Assembly (NCBI GenBank): GCA_029204225.1
Contig: CM055108.1
Location: 18,261,779 to 18,325,778, forward strand
Source of the DNA: Diphasiastrum complanatum
Lineage: Eukaryota; Streptophyta; Lycopodiopsida; Lycopodiales; Lycopodiaceae
Direction: 5' to 3'
DNA length: 64,000 bases
The first letter of the stretch is position 1. Each line of letters begins with the position of its first letter. Below, one piece after another: positions 45,961 through 58,060 of this stretch. The notes under the pieces were generated by a model. That model did no database searches. It was not told where the DNA came from and was given only the letters and a program-made list of their open reading frames with translations. The translations under genes were made by a program, and so were the position numbers.

Positions 45961-47901
45961 GCACATTATGCATATTTGATGTTGGCTTTGGCCATGTGAA
46001 TATTGATCCCATGCAAGAGAAAAATGAATGAGCTAGTTTAGATTCTCTCAAGTGAATGGGGACAATTTGCTGGCATAACACTCATCAATGTTTTTATATG
46101 CCATCTAGGATTGTGTGCATAGTTTACACCTTCCAATGATTTGAAAACAAAGCAAAGTGATGAATCTTTTCAAATATAGAGAATATGAGCCAATTGTACT
46201 ACACATAACGGCAATGCAAATGTGTTCAGATAGTCAAAGGAATTTCATGAGAATAGTAAAAGGAATTCTCAGCATAGTGGACTATAACTACATAATTTAG
46301 TATTCCCATATGCAGTCATTAATTATGGTATAGGATAAGCGAACTAGCCTCCAAAAGCAAACAATATGAGGGCTAACAAATCGACGGAGTTGTAGGTTGG
46401 TATAAATTATTCTTTGGATAAGGACAACATCTCTTGTGTTTTACTTGAAAGTATCTTGTAAGACTCATTTGCAATTATGCTTGGTCAGAGCAATTGTGTA
46501 TTTGATCCATAATTGTAATTGTATATCCCCTTTCCATGCACGCAAGTGGAATTGAACTCCAAACCTTAAGGGTAATACAAGAGGATGCTAATATCTGGAC
46601 CTCCTTTCATGGACAACAATGTATGGTTAATTAGTCACATCACCACTAGTTTTAGAACACATGTCAAGCTCAAAGTTAAGCATTTGTTGATTCAACTAGT
46701 TCATCAACCCACAGCTTAGGACAAGTAAATTCACCTCCAAAGCTTACAAATTTTCACCACTTGTTAAAAATGTTAATTGTGTCCCCAATGACAACTTACT
46801 TGGATTAATACATACTAATCTCTTCAAAGGCCATGTTCAAATCCTTAAAAAAGGTACATGTGGTAAGATGTGCTCATGGCAAGTCCCCTTGTACAATTTC
46901 AGAAATCTTGTCTAGTAAGTGTTAATTGATCATGTGACATGAAAAATGGGACTATAAAAGGGCTCTAGATATTTTGATAATAATTGAATGGTAGTAAGTT
47001 AATATCAATAGCCAGTAGTGGTAGATGTCATAGTCCACTTGACTAGACCTCTAACTCTATTTGTGGTCAATTGCCTTAGAATTGGCTATCTAGACTAGGT
47101 GGTAATCTTTTGAGATATGTCAAAATCAATGGCATTGCCTACAACCATGACCATGTACCATGAACGACTCCGCAAGAAGTTTTTTTAGATAGAACCAAAT
47201 TTTTGATACTAATGCCTTACTGTTCACATATGTTGCAACTATCCATAGGGAAGTTTACTCATTTAAATCATTTTCGGCAGGATCAATCCCTCATGGCAAA
47301 TAAGAATATAATAATGAGCATTATACACATCCTCTTGCATACATTCGCATAACATATAATGAGATTGTAAATCTAGCTATAAATACTTATATGTCTCATG
47401 ACAAAGCCTCACCACCACAACCAACAAATTACAATCTCATGCATTATCTTGGACATTGTAAACATGAAAAATACTAAGCTAGTGAGATGAGTTGCAAAGA
47501 ATAGAAACTCCTCAAATCTCAATATGTTAGATAGAAAATTACTTTCAACCCTAGATGTGTGGTAAATGTTCTCCACTATGATAATTGATTGCTATTAAAA
47601 TTAGTGGATTTAATGCTAATGTTTACAACAAAAACTTGAAGTCAATAGCAAAAAATTTGATTTGATGTTAGAAGATTTCATATTGAACATAATGCCACTA
47701 AAAATAAGTCTATCACCTACTGATTATGTGCAATTCCTATTTATTTCTTACAATCTAAATCTTGTTGTATTTGATTTTTGGAGCAATTTAGGCTCCCTAG
47801 TTAGGCCATTTTTTTAATTCAATTTTGCATTGGTTAGTTAGGAAATCAATATGTTTCAGGTGGCACGAAGCCCCACTATTCATTATCAAAGTATAGTACT
47901 T
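45961..47901. other. Long AT-rich intergenic stretch, no gene seen
   Basis: No ORF of note, no LTR, no recognised repeat. Confidence 0.55.
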
Positions 47902-48455
47902 TGGACCTTAATTGAGCCTATTAATGACTCACAAGAGGGATTGATTGATTGACTCATCAAATGAATGCAAACTAGACACACAAAATTGAGATCTAAATTG
48001 ACAATTTTGCACATATCACGCAAGGGCAATCTAAAATCATTAATCAAAAGTGATAATCACCCAATACTTAGTATGGCCTGTAGACAACAAATGATGTTAA
48101 GAGCACTTATTTTTTGCTTAGATCCAAAAGAGAACAAATTACATAGTGCAAAAGGTCGAGTTTGCCAATGAGCTCTCAAAAAAATTCTAAGGCATTACTA
48201 TGGAGAGATGATGATACATAGAAAACCTCTTCTCCACCTTGAGTTAGGTGAAAATCCAGCATGTAATAAGGAAGATGATTGAGTCTTCTTGCCCTAATTT
48301 TCCATTCTAGCCTCATCCTTGGGTTTTGCCATGTAGGTGGCTAGATTGATCAACCTACTCCATAAATCTAGGAATCCACGACCTCACACATGTGGGACCC
48401 ACTTATGTACAATCTACATGGTGCCAATTTTTGGCAATTTCTCACACTTCTCCTC
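47902..48455. repeat. Direct-repeat copy 1 of a non-coding segment
   Basis: Begins TGGACCTTAATTGAGCCTA and runs collinear with 49595-50150 (first block 47902-48282, second block from about 48386 with TTATGTACAATCTACATGG). Roughly 90% identical by eye, with indels. Confidence 0.85.
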
Positions 48456-48699
48456 AAATTCAGCTTGATCTATCTACAACTCCCTTTGCTTGATGAATGA
48501 ATTCTTTAGAAGTGTCTAAAAAATCTACCTATAAACAAGGAATTTTTGAGACTCCAATAAAGAATGATGTCCATCAAGGATCTTTCACCACCTCTTAAAG
48601 GATCCCTTACATGATGTTTTATTATTGTGTCTATATACATGTAGCACACTTCAAAGCTAAACATCATGCCAAGATATGAATTGCAAGGCTTTTTGTGCA

Positions 48700-49120
48700 C
48701 TTGTTGATATCTCTTAAGCTATTAAGTGCATAAAAAAAATGTTGCTAAATCCAACTTGCCTTGCTTGATTAATATGGTTGAGCCTTGATGGCTCGATATT
48801 GTTACTCAAGAATTTTCTTGGAGTCCTCAGGACCTGAGCTTGCTCCTCCTCTTGAATTGACTCCAATTCATCAATGATTTGGATAAGATGTTGATCCATA
48901 CATACTTCTTCAAGTTTTCAAGTCTTCCACTCATGAAAGACCATATTTCCAGCATTGACAACTTCTTTGGTGGAATACTTGTAGATTCTACAATCTCTAC
49001 TTGAAGAGCAACAAACTACCATTACTCCTATCATTGATGTAGGATTTTCTTTGGTCCTTACATTGGAATGATCATGCACAAAGCATGTGGACACAAAGAT
49101 TTCCACAACAAATGATGTTT
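48700..49120 (-). pseudogene. Probable copia integrase-RT linker relic
   Basis: Minus strand: SMIGVMVVCCSSSRDCRIYK and YSTKEVVNAGNMVFHEWKT resemble the copia segment after the integrase core (family pattern: ...FVGYSSTSKGYRIYNP-TKKV-SRDVVFDE). Acidic DQHLIQIIDELESIQEEEQA and NNIEPSRLNHINQARQVGF, typical of the linker before RT, follow. No catalytic motif is present, so the call rests on pattern alone. Confidence 0.45.
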
Positions 49121-49594
49121 CATCTTTTATGACACTATTCAAACTATTACAAAAATAGTTATGCAATGAAATTGCTTTATCAACAGAAAATATAGATTGG
49201 AAAGCATCCAGTTTCATTGTCTTGTCATATAAAGTACTAAACATCATTAACCTTAAAGATAAGAAGCAAGTCACTTCATGTATACTAACACTATCCAAGA
49301 AGGATTCAAAGATAATAGACTCTCCAATGCTCTTCACCCTTGCAAGGTGCACACTTGAATGGAAAAATTGCATACAATTTGATGACTTGGCCTTTGTCTT
49401 TGAGGTACTCCTTGGAGCTCTTGGTTTTTGAGGCTGATCCTCAAAATTTTACTCTCTTTGATGCTCGTCCTCAATCCTTGCAAGCTTATTGTCACCAAGA
49501 TTGTTAGTTGCATTCTCAATAGCAACACAAGTGTCCAATTTAAACAAGCTTCCAAGTTTAAATCCTTTTGTTATGCAATTATCATCCCTCAAAA

Positions 49595-50150
49595 TGGACC
49601 TTACTTGAGCCTATTACTGACTCACAAGAGGGATTGATTGATTGATCATAAAATTAATGCAAACTATACACACAAAATTGAGATCTAGATTGACAGTTTT
49701 GCACATATCAAACAAGAGCAATCTAAAATCATTAATCAAAAGTGATGATCACCCCACACATGTGTGGTACAATACTCAATATGGCCTGTAGACAACAAAT
49801 GATGTTAAGAACAATTAGTTTTTGCTTAGGTCCAAAAGAGAACAAAGTACATAGTGTAGAAGGTCAACTTTGTCAATGAGCTCTCAAAAAAATTCTAAGG
49901 CATTACTATGGAGAGATGATGATACATAGAAAACCTCTTCCCCACCTTGAGTTAGGTGAAAATCCAGCATGTAATAAGGAAGATGATTGAACTATAATGT
50001 AGGAACCCCTAACAAACAAACTTGACCAACTTTATCGACATGATCTAATCTACTCCAGTGTAGCTTCCCATGTGTGGGACCCGCTTATGTACAATCTACA
50101 TGGTTTTGATCAAGCTAGATATGCCAATTTTTGGCAATTTCTCACATTCA
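49595..50150. repeat. Direct-repeat copy 2 of a non-coding segment
   Basis: Partner of 47902-48455, offset by about 1.69 kb. Contains a small insertion (CCACACATGTGTGGTA near 49753) and, in the second block, an extra TTTTGATCAAGCTAGATA relative to copy 1. Confidence 0.85.
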
Positions 50151-50411
50151 CAACTAGAATCAATTTGATATCAATAGCCATATAATAACCAACCTCCTAG
50201 TTGAATATGTTTAGGAGAGTCACCATGCCCATGATGCAAGAACCTCTCTTAAATCTATAGTGTTATGTTCAGTCACACCACCCTTGAGTGAGGGTAAGCA
50301 TCCAAACAATCTATTTTTAGTAAAATCTATTGAAATTGTGTCAACCTACCAATCGTAACTGAATATTTATGTAGCCTAGGTGTAGCGACAACAAGCACAA
50401 TAGCAAAAAAC

Positions 50412-50662
50412 AGTTAAAAAGCAATGATCGACTTATACAGTGCTCTCTTATTTCGACGGCACCACGTGTGTAGTTCTAGAATTATTGGGTCGTCTTCCTT
50501 TTATGAGCCCTTTGAGTGCTTTTAAGCAACTTTATCTTTGTACTTACTGATTAGTTGAATATACAGTTTGAGGTGAGCTATTCTGTTGTCTTGTCTTGTT
50601 GCACTTGATGTTGTGCTGTGGTGATTGATCCAGTCGAGTGTTTTAAATTGTGTTTCTTAACT
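50412..50662 (+). repeat. 5' LTR of copia E
   Basis: 251 bp, AGTTAAAAAGCAATGATCG...TGTTTCTTAACT. About 93% identical by eye to 53755-54008. Confidence 0.88.
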
Positions 50663-50676
50663 TAGTATCAGAGCCC
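50663..50676 (+). promoter_or_regulatory. Primer-binding site of copia E
   Basis: TAGTATCAGAGCCC abuts the LTR. One change (A for G) from TGGTATCAGAGC, the initiator tRNA-Met-complementary site. Confidence 0.8.
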
Positions 50677-51202
50677 TTGGTGGCTTGAATCACCGGACAA
50701 GAACAGAGAGCTGCAAATTCACGACGGTTTGTTGTCTAGGAAGCACAAAACCGAGTCTGCAGAGATTCGTGGGATAGCTCAAAACTGTAAGAGGATTCAA
50801 AGGCTAAAACGAGAAGCTAAACAGAAGCAAAGAATACTCTGTAGAAAGGCTACCTATTGTGGATTCAATTTGAAGCCAATTGAAGATCTGTTTGAAGCAA
50901 GTGATGGCTGACTGTAGGGTGACCTGAGTGCAGTAGAGGGCTGCAAAAAGTGGCTCAGAGAAAACCTGAACATAGCTCAAGAAGTTTTTCTTCTTTCATG
51001 ACTAGGGTTTACAGGCATAAAACTGTGGATCTTTGGTTGTAGGAGATCATTTCAGGCATTGTAAGTGCATGATGGAGGGCGCCCTAGTGCTGGAAAGACA
51101 ATTTCAGAAGGTCGCAACCAGCCGTGGAAAGAACTGAGAGAAACTGAGAGCTGAAGGCGCAAATTTCACAAGAAACCATAGCTTGTGAAGAGAGAGGTCA
51201 CG

Positions 51203-51410
<208 letters not shown>

Positions 51411-51659
51411 GGTCGCGTGGAGGCTCGCAGGCGGTGAACCGGAGAGAGGCTGTAGCGCATGGAAGTGTTTAGCATCTGGAAGAGCTACCTTTGGCGCTCG
51501 CGATTGTTAGCAACCATCAGATAAGCCTTCAATAAGATCAATGGCCAAGATGAAGTTCTCAGGGAGAAACATGGGCCACAGGATGGTGGATCACCCTTAG
51601 ATGGGCTTTGAAAGGGTCCTGAAGATCTGAAGGGCAAAGGCACCCTTTACAGGAACAAA

Positions 51660-53663
51660 AATTGACAAATTTCGTGTCATTGGATGTAAGGCCTATGTAC
51701 ATGTGCCAAAGGAGGAGCGAAAGAAACTTGATGCCAAAGCAATCAAGTGTATCTTCGCCGATTATGATGAGAGGACGAAGGCATACAGGTGTTTTGATCT
51801 TGTAATGAACAAGATTCACATTAGCAAAGATGTGATCTTTGATGAGAGACATAGGTATGAAGATGAAGACCATGCAAGTGGTGAAAGCATCAAAAGACTT
51901 CCCACAATTTTAGAACAAGAAAATGAAGAAGACGCTCCACAAGATGATGCACGTGAAAATGAGAGTCAAGAGGGCGAGTATGAAAGGACACCACCTATTC
52001 AAGAGCCTAGGGGGGAGGTACTTGCCAATAGGAGCAATAAAGGAGAAACCGGTTGGAAGTAAGAGACATTACTTAGACACTCCTTGGGATACATACTCTC
52101 CACGTAGTGTATCACCTGAATCTAAGATACCAAAATGGTATGAGAAGATCATGAAGGACGCAAAGCTAAATCAACCAGGATCTAGCACACAAGGAGAAGT
52201 GAGAAGATCAACACGAGAATGGAAGTCTTCCGATCATTATCATGTGAACTATGCCCAAATGAGTGACATTTTGAAGTGTCGAGAGCCATCAACCTTTGAT
52301 GAGGCAAAAGATCACAAAGAGTGGCAAAGGGCAATGGAAGAGGAGATAGAATCCATCCACAGGCATGATACATGGGAGTTAGTTGATCTACCATTGGAAA
52401 GAAACCCATTGACAATAAATGGGTGTTTAGAACAAAGTTTCATGCGGATGGCACGATAGCAAAGCATAAGGCACGCCTAGTAGTGAAGGGTTATGAGCAA
52501 AGCAAAGGAATTGACTATGAAGAGACATTTGCTCCAGTGGCTAAGTGGACTACGCTACGCCTTATCATTGCCCTAGCATCTCATTTTGGGTGGAAGATCC
52601 ATCAAATGGATGTGAAGTCTGCATTTTTGAATGGTGACTTAGTGGAAGAAGTTTATGGCCTTAAGCAAGGGCCACGCGCATGGTATGGACGCATTGACAA
52701 TTACTTTCTTTCTCATGGGTTTGTAAGAACAAATTCAGATCCAAGTCTTTATGTTCTTATAAACGATGACAACATTGCCTTGATTGTACTTTATGTTGAT
52801 GATATCATTATCACAGGCAATGATGAGAATCTCACTCGTTCTATCAAAGCCAACTTATGCAAGCAGTTTGAGATGACAGATTTAGATCTTATGCACTACT
52901 GCTTGGGTGTTGAAGTATGGAAAACTGGTAGTGATATCAAGTTATGTCAAACCAAGTATGTGGGCGACGTATTGGAGAGATTTCACATGACAGAGTGCAA
53001 ACCTTCCATCACCCCTTGCGAAGCTAGTAAGAAATTATCTCGTATTGATGATAGCGCATATGTTGACGCTACTCTATTTCGTCAACTAGTTGGGAGTTTG
53101 ATATATCTTATGACTACACGTCCTGATATCTGCTATGCTATAAGTTTGATTAGTCAATTCATGTCATCACCCGCTATGGACCATTGGAAAGCTGCGAAAA
53201 GGATTTTGAGGCATGTGAAGGGTACACCTAACCTTGGCCTAATTTACAAAAGAAAAAGTGTTTTACCTAAGTTGCAGGGTTATGTTGACGCTGATTGGGC
53301 AGGAAGTATAGATGATAATACTATTTCTCTTTCTTCTACAGAATATAAAGCGTAGTTCTGCTACTCAGGAAGTTGTTTGGCTACGTAAGTTGTTATGTGA
53401 GATTGGCATGAAGCAGGTAAATCCTAATGTTATTTTTTGTGACAGTCAAAGTGGAATACAATTGGCTAAGAATCCTATCTTTCACGCAAGGACAAAATAT
53501 TGAGGTAAAATATCACTTTGTGCGTGAAAAACTGCAATATGAAGATATAAGTATTGTACATTGTTCTACGTTGTTACAAGTTGCTGATATATTTACGAAA
53601 GCTTTAAGTAAACAAAAGTTTGAGACTTTTAGAGCCAAACTTGGCTTAGATCTGGTTATGTAA
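51660..53663 (+). pseudogene. Copia E integrase tail, RT and RNase H
   Basis: Integrase end: IDKFRVIGCKAYVHVPKEER, FADYDERTKAYRCFD, HISKDVIFDERHRYEDED, then an acidic linker. RT: TFDEAKDHKEWQRAMEEEIE, KARLVVKGYEQSKGIDYEET, HQMDVKSAFLNGDLVEEVYG, catalytic IVLYVDDIIITGNDEN, FEMTDLDLMHYCLGVEV, YLMTTRPDICYAISLISQF. RNase H: GYVDADWAGSIDDN, SLSSTEYKA, HARTKY and the terminal DIFTKALSKQKFETF. Two clean deletions keep the 310-codon frame open: about 30 residues between EEVY and GLKQ, and the Ser/Thr-Gly part of RNase H after SIDD. A frameshift near 52410 separates it from the upstream frame. Confidence 0.9.
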
Positions 53664-53754
53664 AAAGCCTTTACTTGTAATATTATCATGGAGGTATGTT
53701 CCATGAATAGAGTAAACTCTAAAATAAAGAGAGACGTTGATCATTGAGGGAGAG

Positions 53755-54008
53755 AGTTAAAATAGCAATGATCGACTTATACAGTGCTTTCTTGTTTTGA
53801 CGGTACCACGTGTGCTTAGTTCTAGAATTATCGGGTCATCTTTCTTTTACGATCCCTTTGAGTGCTTTTAAGCAACTTTATCTTTGTACTTACTGATTAG
53901 TTGGCTATACAGTTTGAGGTGAGCTATTATGTTGTCTTGTCTTGTTGCACTTGATGTTGTGCTATGGTTATTGATCCGGTCGGGTGTTTTAAATTGTGTT
54001 TCTTAACT
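53755..54008 (+). repeat. 3' LTR of copia E
   Basis: 254 bp; preceded by the purine-rich tract TTGAGGGAGAG. Same AGTTAA/TTAACT ends as the 5' LTR. Confidence 0.88.
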
Positions 54009-54013
54009 AAAAC

Positions 54014-54744
54014 AACAACATTGCAATAAATTTGATCTAAGAAGACCAAATATCTGACATTATTGTGCATCCAATCTTTGTAGCTATTTTCATACTATGG
54101 GTGTAGAAAATTCTAAGGCATCTTTCTAGATTAATGTGCTTAGTTGCTTAGCATCATTTTCCTCCCACCTCTACATGTGAAATTTTCTCTCCTTTCACAA
54201 TATACTGCTTTTCCCTAGCATAAGCATGCATCAACACTTTTACTATACCTAAGTGCTGCAAATTTGAAGAACAGTGTCCTTACTTTTCAAGTTCTAGTTC
54301 ATGGGATTCGAGTAGTTGTGCTACAATGCTCCAAGTACTCAAGGAGATAAAAGGCCATTGCAAAGTATTTTTTGTAAGATCTTATTTATATACATATAAT
54401 AAGAGACCAAACTACCAAACTTTGACCAGCGATCAGACCTATTAAATGTGATGAAAAACTATTCATCAACTATAGCTTCAATCGTCCTCTACCAAGATGT
54501 ATACAAAAAGTTGTGAGCCAAGCACAGCCATGTGCATTGTAAATAGCAAAAGTACATCCTTTCCATTCGAGTTCAATTTAAATGTCTTATTTGACTTTCA
54601 ATTTGGATATGATGTTCGCTTTGGATGTCTTATTTAAGTTTACATCTGATATGATGTTTAATGTTAAACTTTTACACATAATGCTTAATTTTCTCTTGTT
54701 TCAGTTTCAATTTAAATATTATGCTCGATTAATATGTCTTATTT
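54014..54744. other. Intergenic or degraded LTR sequence
   Basis: No coding content. The right end may be the degraded start of the C2 5' LTR, but it cannot be aligned to C1 before about 54745. Confidence 0.4.
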
Positions 54745-54942
54745 AATTGGCTACGTAATCACTTTAGCTCTAATGACTTTAAAGTTAGTTGCTAAAAGAT
54801 TGAACATGACTCTTGTCATTATGTTTTGTTCAAAATTGATAGGCGTAGTCATGAATTGGGAAAGCAAGCTCATTCCACTATGCTTGATAAGTCGTTCACA
54901 AGCTTCGACTTGTTGTTATTACATTATCAGCTCTTTCCAACA

Positions 54943-54954
54943 TGGTATCAAAGG
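54943..54954 (+). promoter_or_regulatory. Primer-binding site of copia C2
   Basis: TGGTATCAAAGG directly follows the LTR end; a variant of the initiator tRNA-Met site TGGTATCAGAGC. Confidence 0.8.
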
Positions 54955-55163
54955 ATGTTATTTCAGAGTGATATGTTATATCATAGCTCTAATACTTGAT
55001 ATCTTTTGCGATATCAAATCGATATCATTTGATACTTTTCACAGTATCATATTCTTCAATTTGTGGTATCAAATTTTAGTATCAGATAGTTGATTTCCAA
55101 TTGTAACGCAACATGGTATCTCTCTCTTAACGTCATCGATATATCGACAGACTAAAGTTCCAG

Positions 55164-56250
55164 ATGGATTCTCAGAGTAAAGTCGGTCTTATCACAGACA
55201 AGCTGAATGGATCCAATTACCACTTGTAAAAATTTAAGATGAAGACCTTGCTAATCACCAATGAGTTGTGGGATGTTGTCACAGGTACAGAAGAGAAGCT
55301 TGAAGACGACACAACCGACTCAAATTGGAAGTCGAAGGATGGTAAAGCTTTTGCGCTTATTATTCTCAATATAGCAGACACTCAGATTGGCCACATATCT
55401 GAAGCTCAAACTTCAAAACAAGTATGGGACATCATGAGATCACTATATGGTGTGAAGGACGTAACTTCTAAGTTACATCTACGAAGAAAATTCTTCACTC
55501 TCAAGATGTCAAATGGTGATTCAATTCAGAATCATGTTAACCAATTTAAGAATCTCTTGCAATAGATGGCCATTGTCGGATCAGTCATAAATGATCAAGA
55601 CGTAATTATGACATTGCTTTCAAGCTTGCCCTCTACATATGAGAACTGAGTGATGATCATATCAACGCACTCATATTTGACTCTTACTAGAGTTATCACT
55701 ATGTTGCTGCAAGAAGATAATCGAAAAAGTCAAGATGCTTCATCGACTCATCATCTCAACCTCTATATGTCAACAAAGGCTCATAACGGTAGAAGCCGAA
55801 AAGCTCTAAGCAGTCCGCATCAAATCAGAAACCGACTTGAAGTCAAGAACAATTATCAAATCCATATTCGAAGAAGAAGATGTTTTGTAAGTAATGCAAG
55901 CGTGCTAATCATGAGATCCATGATTGTAGGGTTCTCAAAGCTAAGAATGCCAATAAGCAACCAGAACAACAAGCGAATGCAGTCACAGTACCTCCCGACA
56001 TCGACATGGATGAAGGAGCATTTATGGTCAAAGATCGAAAAGCACTTTGGATAATTCTTGGTTTCTCAATTCTAGAGCAACTCAACATATGACCAATCAT
56101 CGTGAGAATTTTCACTCCTATATGCCTTACAGTCAATAAGATACATTCATCGTGGCAACAATAGCGCTCACACTATCGAAGGTGAAGGTACTGTGAGTTT
56201 AAAATTCTAGCATGATCAATTCAGACAATTATCAAATATTTTGTATGTTC
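55164..56250 (+). pseudogene. Copia C2 gag and protease remnant
   Basis: Starts MDSQSKVGLITDKLNGSNYH at 55164, stop three codons on, then 55239-55565 has the copia gag core (KMKTLLITNELWDVVTG, SKQVWDIMRSLYGVKDVTSK, HLRRKFFTLKMSNGDSIQNH). Further on a zinc knuckle CK-stop-CKRANHEIHDC (C-x2-C-x4-H-x4-C) at about 55886-55927 and the protease region NSRATQHMTNHRENFHSYMP, where the catalytic D is N and G is R. Several stops. Inactive. Confidence 0.85.
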
Positions 56251-56549
56251 CAAAACGCCCTACAAATCTGCTATCAGTAATAGAATCACTGATTTAGATC
56301 ATAAAATAGAGTTCGAGTCTGATCAATGCCGAATTATCGATAGGACAAGTAAGATCCTTGCACTCGGCAAGAGGCATGGAAACTTATATAGATTGGCACA
56401 TTGTTATTCTGATACTAGTCAACCTTGTTCAAGAGCCGACGACTATCGAAGAGGCACTCAATCAGCCCCAGGCTCATTTTGCTATGCTCAATAAGTCATT
56501 CACAAGCTTCAACTTGTCATTATTGCATTACCACCTCTTTCCAACAGAA

Positions 56550-58060
56550 GAAAATAGTATGCTAGAGACAAGAGCGAATACACAACATCATGCTTGTCCA
56601 AAGGATTGCATCTTGTATTGTGGTGAGTATCAAGGACTAAAAAATTGTCCTATATGTGAGACTCCTCAATATCGAGATGATTTGCAAGGGACCACTATCC
56701 CATGCAAGGTGTTGCGACATTTTTCAATAAATCCACTATTGCAACAATTATTTCGTTGCAAATCCCTTACATAATTGGCATGCTAGCCACCGTTCTTCAG
56801 ATGGGGTGAGAGTACTCTCATATTCTCCTGCATGGAAACACATGAATTGGCATGCTAGCCATCAAATGGGGTTATGAGAGTACTCTCAGATTCTCTTGCA
56901 TGGGAACACATTGACAAAGAGTATCCATGTTTTGCAAGTGAATCTATAAACATAAGATTTGGACTTGCAACAGATGGGGTGAACCCCTTTGGCAAGATGT
57001 CAAGCACATGATTTACTTAGTAGTGGTGTTGGTCAATTATAACATTTCACCTTGGCTAAATATAAAAAAGGACATCTCATGTTAGCACTTTTAATTCTTG
57101 GAAAACACAAAGTAAAAAATATGAATGTCTATCTTGCACTGTTAGTTGAAAAATTGGAGCTATTATGGAAAGGTGTCCAAGCATATGACATCTCACATCC
57201 AATACAAGACAACAACTTTTTGTTGCATGCAATTCTAATGTGGACAATGCATGACTATCCAGGATTGGGTGATTGTTCAAGTGGCTAGAAAATGAGATCA
57301 TCTATAATTTTTGTATATTTTGTTTTTTGCGTATTCATTAGTTATGTTTAATTTTTTATTCTACAAGTTGTAACACAAATTGCATTTGATTTCTTGAGGT
57401 TTTAAAACTTCGGATATCACGTGTATCTTGTTTGTGGACCGAATATTGATGTCGACACTCACATCATCTAAGAAAACTTGTATATGAAAATCATTGCAAA
57501 TACTTGCATGAGGATCATTCGTTTCGAAATACATGAAAACTAGGATGCCTCCAAAAAGAATGTCCATGGTAGATTGGCACAAGCTCTGAATTGAATCCGA
57601 GACCAAGATAATCAATGGTATGAAAAGACTATCTATCTTTATCGTCTACCATATTGGAATAAACTTTTGCTCAATCACTTTTTTGATCCTATCTATGCAT
57701 ATTAAAAAATGTGGGTGAATCAATATGGAAATACTTGGTGGGTGAAAAAGATAGTATTAATGCAAGACAAGACCTATAAGAATCAAAGAAAAAAAAAGAG
57801 TATCGACCAAAATTGGGTATAGATGGAAATACTCATATCATTCAAAGAGACCCTTGGATTCTTACCAAGGAGGAGTATAAGTATGTACGGTTAGTCATTT
57901 GCGAAATGAGAACACCAATGGGTCTTGCACATTCACTACAAACATCATTCATAGCAAAAGTAAAACTTCATGGTCTTAAATCTCATGATTGACTAAAGAT
58001 GCTTGAGTACATATTTCCAATGTGTGTTTGTTGTTGTCTTATTGGTCAACTTCGCGATAC
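56550..58060 (+). mobile_element. CACTA (En/Spm) transposase (TNP2-type) relic
   Basis: Plus strand: CPKDCILYCGEYQGLKNCPI and CETPQYRDD carry the zinc-binding-like start, then VLRHFSINPLLQQLFRCKS, LATDGVNPFG, YNISPWLNIKKGHLMLALLI, MNVYLALLVEKLELLWKGVQ, LMWTMHDYPGLGDCSSG (to 57290), NHFFDPMHI around 57675, EYRPKLGIDG, WILTKEEYKYVRLVICEMRT and KLHGLKSHD (to about 57990). The order follows TNP2-like transposases, which excise DNA by acting on the element ends. A 72-bp stretch is duplicated in tandem (56773 and 56845). Many stops; the middle (57300-57620) is unrecognisable. No CACTA terminal repeats were found. Confidence 0.85.

Larger units (their letters stand above)
54745..56546 (+). mobile_element. 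Ty1/copia element C2, internally deleted
   Basis: The end of a 5' LTR (to 54942, CTCTTTCCAACA), a primer-binding site, gag, a protease remnant, then a jump to the RT linker (SRADDYRRGTQSAP / VQEPTTIEEALNQP) and directly to the last ~65 bp of the 3' LTR (about 56482-56546, again ending CTCTTTCCAACA). Integrase, RT and RNase H are gone. Same family as C1: both share SYTPYS/SYMPYS, the TIKGEGTV/TIEGEGTV block and the LTR end. Confidence 0.85.
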
